NCBI GenBank assembly: GCA_944470555.2
Contig: OX104134.1
Span: 70,116,678 to 70,180,677 of the forward strand
DNA length: 64,000 bases
DNA from: Heterobilharzia americana
Taxonomy: Eukaryota > Platyhelminthes > Trematoda > Strigeidida > Schistosomatidae
Direction: 5' to 3'
Position 1 is the first letter of the stretch, and every line of letters starts with the position of its first letter. Below are positions 1 to 9,567 of this stretch, piece after piece. The notes below the pieces were generated by a model that saw only the letters and a list, made by a program, of their open reading frames with translations, was not told where the DNA came from and made no database searches. Position numbers and translations under genes: made by a program.

Positions 1-1440
1 ATTCCATCTGATCGTACAGCTTTCCCGCATTTCAGTAGCTTTATGGGGCTCAGGACTTCGACTTTTGTTGGGGATTTATGTTCACTTATAGTTCTGTGGC
101 TGGGTGCAGGTGGTATATCTGCACTAAGTGAAGGTGGTGGTCGATTCAAAAGCTTTTTGAAGTGGTCTGCCCATCGTTTCCTTTGTTTCTCTTCTTTGGT
201 AATTAAATTTCCTTCATCATCTTTCATTGGTTTCATCTGCGTTGATCTCTTCCCTTCGAGATAGTAACCTGGTTATTTGATACAATGTTGTCAGGTCTCT
301 CTCTATCTCTCCTACCTACAGCCTGTTCTGCTTCATTTGCCAGTGTGTCATGGAAGTGTCTTTTGTCTTTGCGTGCACTCTTCTTCACTTCTTTGTCTAG
401 TGTAGTGTTTTATACATTGTGTTCAGTTCCTCTTTTCGTTGTTCATCCAGGCACTGCACTGGTTCATCTTCTGCTTCACCATCCTCCTCTCCTTCCTCTG
501 TCAGCTTCCATGTGTCCGTCAAAATCCATTCCTTGTCTCGCCTTGTTTCTTCTTCCTTCCTAATACGGTTATGCAGGTTTCTTTCCATGTCTCTTTCAGG
601 AAGTTCCAGTGTTCTTCCACACAGGTTTCCTCACGAGTGTTGCTCGATATCTCCTATTTTGTCCTGATGACTGCCTGACTGACATGAAGATGTCCTTTGT
701 AGTTCCGTCCTTCAGTTCAATTTCTAATCTGGGTGTTCAACTTGAACTGTGGTCTATCATCACTTCAACTTGATTTGGAAGGTTCCTTGCACTAGATAGT
801 GGTCTGAGCCTACATCTGCTCCTCTTCTTGACCTTGTGTCAAGTAGACTGCGTCTCCACTTTCTTCACATTCAGATGAAGTCGATCTGATTTTTAGTGTG
901 TCTTGGTGTCTGGGGAAATCCATGTCGCTTTGTGGATATCCTTGTGCTTGAACACACTGCCTGACTCCAATCACCAAATCGTTGAATACACAGAATTCTG
1001 CAAACAGTTCTCCATTCTCATTCATCACCTCACCGAGTGCTTCTCGACCCATGGTTAATTCTCTTCCTGTGTTGTCTGCTCCCAGTTTGGCATTCATGTC
1101 GCCCCACCCATTAGAATTTTGATATCTCCATCTGTGGTGGTGTCTTGTCCAGTGTTGATTGAAGTTGTCTGTAGAATTCCTCCTCTTTCTCTTGCTCTGC
1201 ATTATTTGTAGGTGTGTAGCGTTGTATGATTGTGACCTTCCTTCCTTCCTTCCTTCCTTCCTTTTGAGTTGAACCTTGCTGTCATGATCCTGGAGGAGGA
1301 GATTGGTTCCCACTGCATGAGAGACTACGATGGTGTTGGGGATATCATGATAGCCACTCCATAACTCAGTGTGTTCGTGGTTGTCGTCTGGGTGATAATA
1401 TCGGAGTAGATTACTGATTCTCCAGTTAACAGTTTGGATA
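1..1440 (-). mobile_element. RTE-like non-LTR retrotransposon, 5' half remnant
   Basis: Read on the minus strand this contains an endonuclease-type segment ([20 protein letters not shown], then ENGELFAEFC and NDLVIG) around 1095-955. The next part encodes the basic [15 protein letters not shown] stretch (588-530). It parallels 18600-21112 in order and wording, so both are copies of one family. Stops and frameshifts show it is dead. The frame stays open upstream across the inverted-repeat boundary to 1685, but the part above about 1440 has no retroelement similarity that I can see. Confidence 0.75.
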
Positions 1441-2699
1441 GCTAGGTAATAAATACTATATCTAAATCTGTGAATAACCACACTTGAGTATTGTATGTGT
1501 GCGTCACAGCTGCAGCAGGCATTCAGGACCCGAAAAGACAGAGATTTGTTAGTGAAGCACGTTGGTTGGTTTGACGGAGGGTGCGGCAACATAAACACAA
1601 AATGTGTAGTTTGGAGCGCGTTTTCAGAAAACCAGTGATGCTGCATTGTCAACTCAAAACGGCGGATGTTGAACCTATGATCCACCGGTTGAAATTTGAT
1701 TATCTAGAGAATTAGCCACAACTGTTTAGTTACATATTCTAAAACTATTGACAGTTTCCGCTGTGAAAGAGAAATATGCTAAACATTAGAGTCATTCTGA
1801 CAGAACAACTTCGATAAATAGTCATGTCTATAAAATAATGAACTTCTTTGTTTTTTTCTACCTTGATTCATCGTAGGTAGCAAGCTGATTTATCGGTCAT
1901 TAGCTGGTTGTAACACAGTTTTTTCTCTACATTCAAGTGTTTTTTAAACCCTGTTAATTAGTGAAAAGATAACTGATTTATTAGATATTTACAGGTCAGT
2001 TGATATGGAACCCTACATAGAAGTGCGTCAGTCCAAGCGGTTATACTTTTCAACAGCAATAAGAGTAGGAAAAGAAGTCGGCTGAAGTGTAGGATAAGGA
2101 AGAGAATATTTACCCGATATACCACTATAGTGTGATGAGCTCTTATTCTGAGCTAAGTAATTGCCTTTATTAGTTTTCCGGACTTCTTTCCGTCTTACTG
2201 TAAATACTGGTTATATAGCGATTGCCTATTCAAATTCTTAACTTTGGGTAATATGTTTAAACTATCTCTTTCGATAATCTTAATGTCTAGTCAGTATTTG
2301 AGCCCTCATATATGATGGCTGACTGGTAGTTGTAGTCAAACGTGTTTTTTTAGTTATTTAAAATACGAACTGGGAGTAACATGCACCAAGATATACGGAA
2401 TAACATAGCAACATGAAGAAGACGCTAAAATTGTATGGAAAGACGAAAAGAAAGAAGAACGAAGACAAAGAGTAACAGAAGTCGGTTATTGGAGACGCGG
2501 TCTCATAGATACCATTTTCGTTTTAATCTTCGATAATGGTAGGAACAAGGAGAAACTTGTAACATCATCGTCACTGGTTTCAATTTCAAATCATGTATGT
2601 GATGGTCTAGAGCCACGGAGTTGCGGTGGTTCTCATGCTTTGTCGTGGTAGTTGTGAGTTTCTAACATATGCTAAACTAACACACATTCCAGCCACCTG

Positions 2700-2800
2700 C
2701 ACACAGTGGCTCCACTGGTCTGGACTCTCGACTTTCAACCAGTATGTCACACGTTCGAACTCTGTTTCACCTTCTGAGGTTTAGGCAGCCAGGTAGTATA
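2700..2800 (+). mobile_element. SINE fragment, family B (mirror copy at 12945-13045, minus)
   Basis: Shares the string gaggtttaggcagccaggta with copies near 6390, 25700 and 27890, preceded by a box-B-like cacgttcgaact. Ends in a short TA run. Confidence 0.6.
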
Positions 2801-4374
2801 TATATATATATAATAAGTTTATATAATTAGCCCTCGTACAATAAATATTGCTCGTTCCCTTCTGTACAGTTTGTTCGTAGTCACTAAGCACATTTCGATC
2901 TTCCGTCCACTTATTCCGAACGGTTACCAAGGCAAGTGGACCGTTATGTGTGTCAGCCGCAAGGGTGACATTTATCACACATGTCCAAGTCACCATTTCA
3001 AGATGACCACATTCGATAAATGATGGTTTCACTCATACCCAAACACACGTCACCTCACCTCAGAAATATTTTAATAGTGTTTACACCGGATGCAAGAAAT
3101 CCTGCAAGATAACGGTAATCAAACGCACAGAGTCCTCAAACACCCTCAGATTAGAAACGACAGTTCCCACAGGCATAGAACGGAACTGCACACACAGTCG
3201 TGTTATACATCCAACGTTTTACAGTAAGGTTAACGACACGATGGCGCTGGAAGTGGTTCACATTGGTGTATGCACGATTGGAAATCTGACCAACAACACT
3301 TCTGTCAGCACTCACAAAACTACACAGGTACACTGACTTTCCAACAACTTCCCACAGCTCATCACTAAAGATAGCTGATAGTACAGGTTTCTGTTAATTT
3401 TGTACGAGCACTTTGAACTTCGATGATGAAAAACACATACCGTACTTCTGACCACGGATCGCCAACTGACTGAGTCAGATCTGAGTAGTCTGCATGTTGT
3501 CGCATACTCGAGGTCGGAAACTCTCATCTGGTAAGGGTCTGTCGAGTGTCATAGATGGCGAAGTTAAGGGGAAATGTCGAGATTGAGTAGCCCGGTCAGA
3601 CCACTGTATTGTTTTGGAACAATGGGGACAGGCTGGTGTATGCACTCAGTCTACCTGAGGTGTTGAAGAACTGTGCTATCCACCTGCTATCGAACTTCTC
3701 AGGGACACTTGTCTATGATAGGCGATTCCAGAGTACAGCTGTGTCCAACGGATTGGAGGTAGTCCCTATGTTGAGTAACACAACGGTCATTGACCGATAA
3801 TACGTGTAACAGTGTTCGAACAACTGGTTGAGGATGAACACGTGGTCAATGCACCAATGACTTGAACGAAACCCAACCTTCTCTTCGTTTGTTTGTTCTT
3901 CACATCTCTTGTGAGGAATATTCCCACTGGTAGCTTACTAATACTCCAGTTATCACCACATATGACTGTCAGTCAGTTCACGGTAGGTCTAGAAATCACT
4001 CTGTGTTGGTCTCGGTTGCTGCATCAAGTTAGAAGGCACCCTAGCGAAAGACGTGTGGAGAGTGGAAAAGCAAGAAGAAAACTAAGAATACAATTCAGCA
4101 GCTACGTGCACGTGCATGTATGAGGCAATTGCACACCTATTGTATGAGGTATCCCACTGAACGAAAATTGAGTCCATATACCCATAAACCCCAACTGGAC
4201 AAAGTATGGCTACAATATGACGATTAGAAAGAAAATTAGGTATTGGAGCTACTGCGATCGATGAGGCACTACAACGCCATCTACTATCGTATCCATTTTT
4301 AAACACAGCAACTCCATCTGACTAGTCCTTTACTCAAATGGCGGTTGCACGACACAGAGACTATCTTATAAAGG

Positions 4375-4563
4375 TTACAATAGTCTTCTGATATTTCTTA
4401 ATCTTACTTTCCACGTCTCATAACCATGTAGTAAAACGAAGCGAACTACATCAAAGTACACTTCACCCTTAATAGGCATCAACATTTTACATTTGGGTGG
4501 CAAGGAACGCATCGCAAACATTTTGAAGTCGCTAATCATGGTGTCCAGAATACTCTGTATCAT
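4375..4563 (-). pseudogene. Reverse-transcriptase C-terminal fragment, internally deleted (mirror 11187-11375, plus)
   Basis: 62 codons reading [20 protein letters not shown], then [20 protein letters not shown]. These are two normally separate motifs of the same non-LTR reverse transcriptase (the MFGMRF..KCKMLL motif and the VRSVLLYG.ETW motif), joined by a deletion. No start or partner is expected. It is a fossil carried inside both inverted-repeat arms. Confidence 0.65.
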
Positions 4564-4603
4564 TCATCATGGACTGACATCAGTTGAAGGAGGAGCATTG
4601 GAA

Positions 4604-4662
4604 ACTTGGGAGCACTGGACACCTGTTTCGTCTTCGTATGGGACTCCTCAGCAGAGCGCACC
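4604..4662 (-). ncRNA. Hammerhead ribozyme-like motif in SINE tail (left arm)
   Basis: On the minus strand: core CTGAGGA (4651-4645), GAAA (4629-4626), helix III reduced to ACA/TGT with a GG loop, and cleavage triplet GTC (4620-4618) followed by CAGTGC. Helix I pairs only partly (CTCTG against CAGTGC) and helix II keeps three pairs. Position 7 of the hammerhead core is free (CUGANGA), so CTGAGGA is permitted. This is a Sm-alpha-type relic; activity is uncertain. Confidence 0.6.
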
Positions 4663-4887
4663 CCACCAGGGATAAAAGAATCACTAAATCTCCATAAACC
4701 CCCAAATGAAACTCATCTAGTGCTCATTGGTGACGAGCTTCGAGAAGTGATTCCTGAAGTCCCGATGAGAAGTCGTGACCAGTGGGGCAAACCTGGTAGT
4801 CGTCAGGGCAAATACTCAGCGGTGATATTAGGTGATGGTCACGCTATGTCATGAACTGACAGAAGTTGGAAATATAGACCAGTGGGC

Positions 4888-5035
4888 CATGATCTAGTGG
4901 CTCAGTGGTAACGTGCTGACCATTGAACCTCAAAGTCCTGGGTTCGATCCATGGCGAGGTCGGAAGTGCGCACTGCTGATGAGTCCCATAATAGGATGAC
5001 AAGGTTACTTTAGTGCATGCAGAGGTATTGTTCAC
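4888..5035 (+). mobile_element. Sm-alpha-like SINE with tRNA head and decayed hammerhead (mirror 10717-10864, minus)
   Basis: The pol III box A-like TGGCTCAGTGG (4898-4908) and a clean box B GGTTCGATCC (4941-4950) form a tRNA-like head. The tail starts GCGCACTGCTGATGAGTCCC. The hammerhead core CTGATGA is present at 4976-4982, but the second core motif reads GACA instead of GAAA, so this copy should not self-cleave. No true tRNA gene is claimed. Confidence 0.75.
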
Positions 5036-5849
5036 TTCGATGAAGCAATCGATTACAGGGTCATTAATTAGGTCTAGTTTTCAAGCCTTAAGCTTACCTT
5101 TAATGTGTTCTATGGTTTAACCCTGGTTTTTTATTCGCTACCTATGTGATTGATGCTGCTGAGATTTCTGTCTTCTGAAATAATGTCTCAAAGAATGCAT
5201 TTTTCTCTGAGTTATTTTTAATCGTTGGTTGTCGTTACTAAACTATTTAAAGACAAATATTTGGACAGCAGTGTATCTACTTTTACATGTGTCGTATTCT
5301 GGCTCATCTTAGTTGTGTAGAAATATATGTGGGACTCCAGGATGTGGCTCATCTGGTAACCATAATCGACACTGTTAAGTGATCACAGTGGGGCAGATAC
5401 ATTCATACTTTAACTTCATCTTATCCGTTGTATCACTGGTCGTTGTTTGTTATATCTCCTCTTCTTTTCATCCTTAGACTTTTTATGACTTATAATGATG
5501 CTATTTCCATCCCCTTATCCTTTATCTTAATATAATATACTGGTTTCACATATAGTTACACAGTAAAGACAGATCTATTTTGATATGGACTAATTCTGGA
5601 TAGTTCTAATCCGTTTGTATCTGTTTGATTAGTTAGATGATGATACGTAGAAAACTAGGTTGAGCAAGGCTTTAAGATTTTTGCATCTAATATTTATGTG
5701 GATATCGTTTCAGATGTAAAAAGTGGCTAAGTGAGTATTTTTTAAAATGTCAACATATGACTAAGTTTTTCCCTTCCTTCCCTTCCCTTGAATGACTTTT
5801 TCCGCTGTTTGTCTTCTATCAACATTTGTTTTGATATCATTATGCTTTT

Positions 5850-6310
5850 ACTTACGGGTTCGTTTAGTGAATCGGTGCTTTGCAACTACAGATAACAAGA
5901 AACTGAAGCGGCTGTTGGAGCTGTAGGTCAGCTGAGCCGCATTTTTACACGTTCTCCCTTACTTTTCACGTGCTTAATAAGGTTGTTGATCGGAATTCCA
6001 CCCAGCTCATCAACAATTTCGCTGACACCAGGAATCTAGCTGCCGATTGGCTGGAAGAGCCTTCATCTCGTTCGTCCATCCCGATCATTTGGCTTAAATC
6101 ATTAAGATCCATTTCCAAACAGATTCGCTTCTCAAAGGTCACATAAGAACTAGTCAAAATCTAATATTCCTCCTCTCTTCGAGCTTTCAGAGCGGACGAC
6201 ATTTTAGGTAGATGTAGGTAAGACGTTTTTATAAATTAACAGTAACAAATGATATTGCGCAATGCGAATCAAGTTGTTTTCCCAGTCATATGAGTATTAA
6301 GATAAAGGCC
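5850..6310. other. Spacer sequence, no recognised feature
   Basis: Unique-looking sequence just inside the left arm. A 63-codon minus-strand open stretch at 5966-6157 has no recognisable motif and I do not call it a gene. Confidence 0.4.
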
Positions 6311-6314
6311 ATAC

Positions 6315-6510
6315 TTGTAGTGGTGGTGCACTGCTTTAGGAAGTTGACTTTCAACTAATGGATCACAGGTTCAAACACAGCTCTATGAACCGAGGTTTGG
6401 GCAGCCAGATAGTATCATCAGCCCTCCCACATTAGGTGTGACCCATTACCTCCTGCTCAAATGTGCACAAGGTCGCTGAGTAGATATTGATTCGATTTCA
6501 CACTTGTGGT
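6315..6510 (+). mobile_element. SINE, family B
   Basis: Has the box-B-like caggttcaaacac, then aaccgaggtttgggcagcca, the phrase attaggtgtgacccattacc, and the tail ggtcgctgagtagatattga. The same order of blocks recurs at 25620-25790. Confidence 0.65.
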
Positions 6511-7500
6511 ACAGCTAATGATACTACCGAGACTGAAGTAGGTAGAGTGGAATCACAACCTATCATTTGAGAGTTAAATCCCTTAACTAGTGAATTATAT
6601 ATCATTATGGTAACACAATAAATAATTGATATATATTGATGTAAAGAAAGGTAACGACCAATCTATAACTTGTCTAGTTTAAACAATTAGAAAAGACTGA
6701 TTGAGAGAAGAAACATATTCCTCTTCAATTAGGGCTTCACCTTTGGCTCCTTACTAATACTATATTAGGTATACAATTCATATCAACTCCTACCACTTGA
6801 CTGCTATTTTGACATGAATTGCAAGCCAATGCATTAGTGTAGAGTCGAAGATAAAGAACTTGTTGAAAAGTAATACATTTCTTCGTTCAATCAGTCTTTT
6901 TTCTAATACTAAAGTTTATTAAAACTATAAAACCGAGGGCAGACAACGGTAAATTAGAATAAAATTTTATACCAGTTCAAGAAATCAGTGAGTCCGTAGT
7001 TAAAGACGGTTTTCTGTTATTATACTGAAAGGTAAACTACAGACTGTTGTTCACATTTTATGAACTTCCTATGTATTCAAGAGATAGCGTTTTTCATTTC
7101 ATTCCCCTTTAGAAGTGATATACTTTCTATGCACGAAACAGTCTCTAAGAACTTTTACTTCCTATACCTATAACTATGATTTTATTAGAACAATCTTGAT
7201 TAAGTTGGACATTTGTTAATTTGCTTTATGGTCTTTGAATAATGTTAGGTTTCTGATAGTAATTAAATTTCTACAAGATAACTGCCCATATACTAATTCA
7301 AATGAACATGGAATATTTTACACATCTGTATGGTGTGTACCTTGTTGATATTTTGTTGTACACGTTCAAAATAACCACTGTCGAATAGTTACTTTCAATG
7401 AGATAAACTGAGTGCAGTAATAATTTCCAGGTGGTATGAGTGAGACAATTCACAAGACATAACATCATTATTAAGGTTAAATTCATCATAGACTGATATC
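6511..7500. other. AT-rich spacer, nothing recognised
   Basis: No open frame of note, no structured repeat and no retroelement motif seen on either strand. Confidence 0.4.
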
Positions 7501-7504
7501 ATTT

Positions 7505-7635
7505 GGAGCACTGGATAGCTGTTTCGTCCTAGTACGGGACTCCTCAGCAATACGCACTCATGACCATGCCACGGATCGAATTCAAGACCGTCTGGTTTCA
7601 GGACGAACGCATTAACCATTCAGCGAATAGGTTGG
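7505..7635 (-). mobile_element. Sm-alpha-like SINE with nearly intact hammerhead
   Basis: On the minus strand: tRNA-like head with box-B-like GAATTCGATCC (7583-7573), then CTGAGGA (7547-7541), helix II GTCC/GGAC, GAAA (7525-7522), and helix III ACAG/CTAT with one C-A mismatch before the cleavage site (ATC then CAGTGC). The core is complete, but helix III is weakened. Confidence 0.65.
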
Positions 7636-7707
7636 ATATCAGTGGTCCACGGTTGCCTACTTCTGTCAATTGGCGGTATAACGTGACAAGTGTTTAGTTA
7701 ACAGATA

Positions 7708-7790
7708 GGGTCGTGAGTGCGTACTGCTGAGGAGTCTCATCCTAGGACGAAACAGCTGTCCAGTGCTCCCGAGTTTTCAATCATTCCCCA
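7708..7790 (+). ncRNA. Hammerhead ribozyme with intact core (SINE tail)
   Basis: CTGAGGA at 7727-7733; helix II 7734-7737 (GTCT) with 7745-7748 (GGAC); GAAA at 7749-7752; helix III A7752-G7755 pairing C7756-T7759 with no loop; cleavage triplet GTC ending C7760; helix I ACTG (7723-7726) pairing CAGT (7761-7764), with GTGCG/GCTCCC forming a bulged extension. All invariant core bases (CUGANGA, GAAA, UH) are present. A four-pair helix III without a loop is the layout known for type I hammerheads of schistosome SINEs and Penelope-like elements, which often act as dimers. The tRNA head is missing. Confidence 0.72.
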
Positions 7791-8167
7791 ACTGATATCA
7801 TCCGTAGTAAATACAACCCTAGAAATAAAATCCGCATAAACCCGACACTGGATAATGAAGAGACTTATGCATAAAAGACATAATTGTTATAAACATTTTT
7901 TCTAAGAAGCTAAACAAAAGTAAAAGAATCCAACGTGAATAATATATATCTTTAAGATAATTCATTCGAAAGAACAAATCGAACGACACAGGAATGTAAA
8001 ATAATGACTGTAAATCAAGATAACAGTATGAATAAATATGGCAAGTTTGAAAACAGGTGTAACATAGAAGATTTAACCAACTAAAACATGCAATAATAAT
8101 TGATCACTTTTTCCTCAACCCTTCTAATACCATTACCATCAACGTGAAGTGCATGTATATCACAGAG

Positions 8168-8169
<2 letters not shown>

Positions 8170-8246
<77 letters not shown>
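8170..8246. repeat. (AT)n microsatellite, about 77 bp
   Basis: Uninterrupted AT dinucleotide run. It lies 870 bp downstream of the ligase stop codon and close to the centre (about 7876) of the large inverted repeat. Open frames through it on both strands are artefacts. Confidence 0.95.
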
Positions 8247-8250
<4 letters not shown>

Positions 8251-9117
8251 AAAGAGAAAACGCAAATGCAAATTTCTGATTGGCATATCCATCTGAGGAC
8301 TAACAGTGTGAAACATCTAAAAAATGGATATAAGAGCTGAAGTAAAGATTAAATATAATACCAGAGTAAAGTGTGCTGCGCATGCACCCTGGGCAAGAAG
8401 GTAAAATATAGTCTATATGTATATGCATCCAATCGTTTTTCATTTTCTATTGCTAAGTACAGTTCCATATCCTTTATCCCAACAAATAAAGAAATAAAAC
8501 TAAAAACAGTAAATGAAGAACGTCAGTAATAAGATAGCTGTGTATCTACGAGGCAATGAGACAAATTAAAATATGTGTAAAACAAATAAATCATTATAAA
8601 TGAATAAAGTAAATAATTCTAAAAAAAAGTCTGTTTTTAAAGAAGGAAAACAGTATAAACAGGTATATATACACAGTCAAATTATCAGAAGTATACAGTA
8701 TGAGAATACTGACCAAACAAGGCAACTGAAGAAAATAAATATTTGAACCGTGAGAGAAAACATCTGCATGAATATTTCATGCATGAACCAATGAACACTT
8801 TAATTATAGATATCACTACCTCACCGTATTGGAATGAGCTTATATGTACAGAGGTAGAGGTCAAGAGAAGGGAGATAAATGCACCATGAAAAATACCTTG
8901 AAAAGTTGATTCAGTCAAAAAAAAACTGATTATCATATGCATATAGAACAATAAAAAGAATTACACTCTTGGATATATTCTCTACTCAATTCATAGTAGA
9001 ATCTTACATACAATATAAAATTATTTTTGAAAACGTTTTGATGCAAGCACAACTTCTGAAAATGAAACTAAATGGAAAATGAACGATGAGAACATTGTTG
9101 TGAAACAATAGAAAAAT
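8247..9117. other. Downstream flank of the RNF144-like gene
   Basis: AT-rich sequence after the ligase stop codon. It presumably holds the 3' untranslated region, but I did not find a clear AATAAA on the minus strand close to the stop. No other gene seen. Confidence 0.35.
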
Positions 9118-9567
9118 TCACGGTGTATAGGGTGTTATGACTAGATTACTAGCTGTTGTACAGCAATGAACAGGCACAGAACTCGATCGATGCATAGCTT
9201 TTTGTAGAGATGCATGCTTTGAATCTTCTTGACATGGTAACCAATGAATATCAGCTTTCTGTTCAACAGTTTTATTAAAATCAGTATTAACGACAGAAGA
9301 CCTGCAAGACGATACGAAGATACTGTGATGTGGAGACGATGAGGCAGGTTGAGATGCATCCACTGGTTTAGTTTGTATGCTCGAGAAATTAGTCGCAGTT
9401 GGTACACAACCGTTACCTGCATACAGACCTTTGGTATGTCGTTTGCGTGAACGGTATTGGTGGTAAATACGATGACATTTTGCACATATAATACATGGCA
9501 CAGCAACCATGATAAACGGAGCCGCAACAAGCAATAAAATCGTTAATCCGGTAAATACACTAATAAC
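9118..9567 (-). CDS. RNF144: RNF144-like terminal coding exon 7 (membrane anchor and tail)
   Basis: 450 nt including TGA. The acceptor is a pyrimidine tract ending ggatag. It begins [20 protein letters not shown], a single hydrophobic span continuing to PCIICAKC as in RNF144 proteins, then about 115 Ser/Thr/His-rich residues without a known domain. This exon lies in the spacer between the two arms of the large inverted repeat and is therefore separated from exon 6 by the right arm. Confidence 0.88.
   Translation of the reverse strand, partial: VISVFTGLTILLLVAAPFIMVAVPCIICAKCHRIYHQYRSRKRHTKGLYAGNGCVPTATNFSSIQTKPVDASQPASSSPHHSIFVSSCRSSVVNTDFNKTVEQKADIHWLPCQEDSKHASLQKAMHRSSSVPVHCCTTASNLVITPYTP

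Larger units (their letters stand above)
1669..5849 (+). repeat. Large inverted repeat, left arm (about 4.18 kb)
   Basis: Reverse complement of 9904-14076. Paired coordinates sum to 15745 at the outer end and 15753 at the inner end, so only small net indels separate the arms. I saw scattered substitutions and several one-base indels, about 1 percent divergence by eye. The outer boundary is ttgaacctatgatcc, a SINE-like box-B fragment, and the inner boundary is attatgctttt. The arm holds SINE, hammerhead and reverse-transcriptase fragments listed separately. The rest has no recognised gene. Confidence 0.93.

Noticed and set aside
810..1685. 291-codon minus-strand open frame as a host gene
   Set aside because: The middle and end are RTE-like endonuclease text, and the beginning crosses the inverted-repeat boundary. 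It is a chance-open fossil.
4888..4955. tRNA gene (box A and box B present)
   Set aside because: No cloverleaf with acceptor stem could be drawn, and the block is followed by a hammerhead-type SINE tail. It is the tRNA-derived head of a SINE.
4970..5003. Active hammerhead in the SINE at 4888-5035
   Set aside because: CTGATGA is intact, but GAAA is replaced by GACA and helix III does not form.
8104..8340. Open frames rich in Ile-Tyr on both strands
   Set aside because: Translation of the (AT)n microsatellite. The same applies to 31052-31297.
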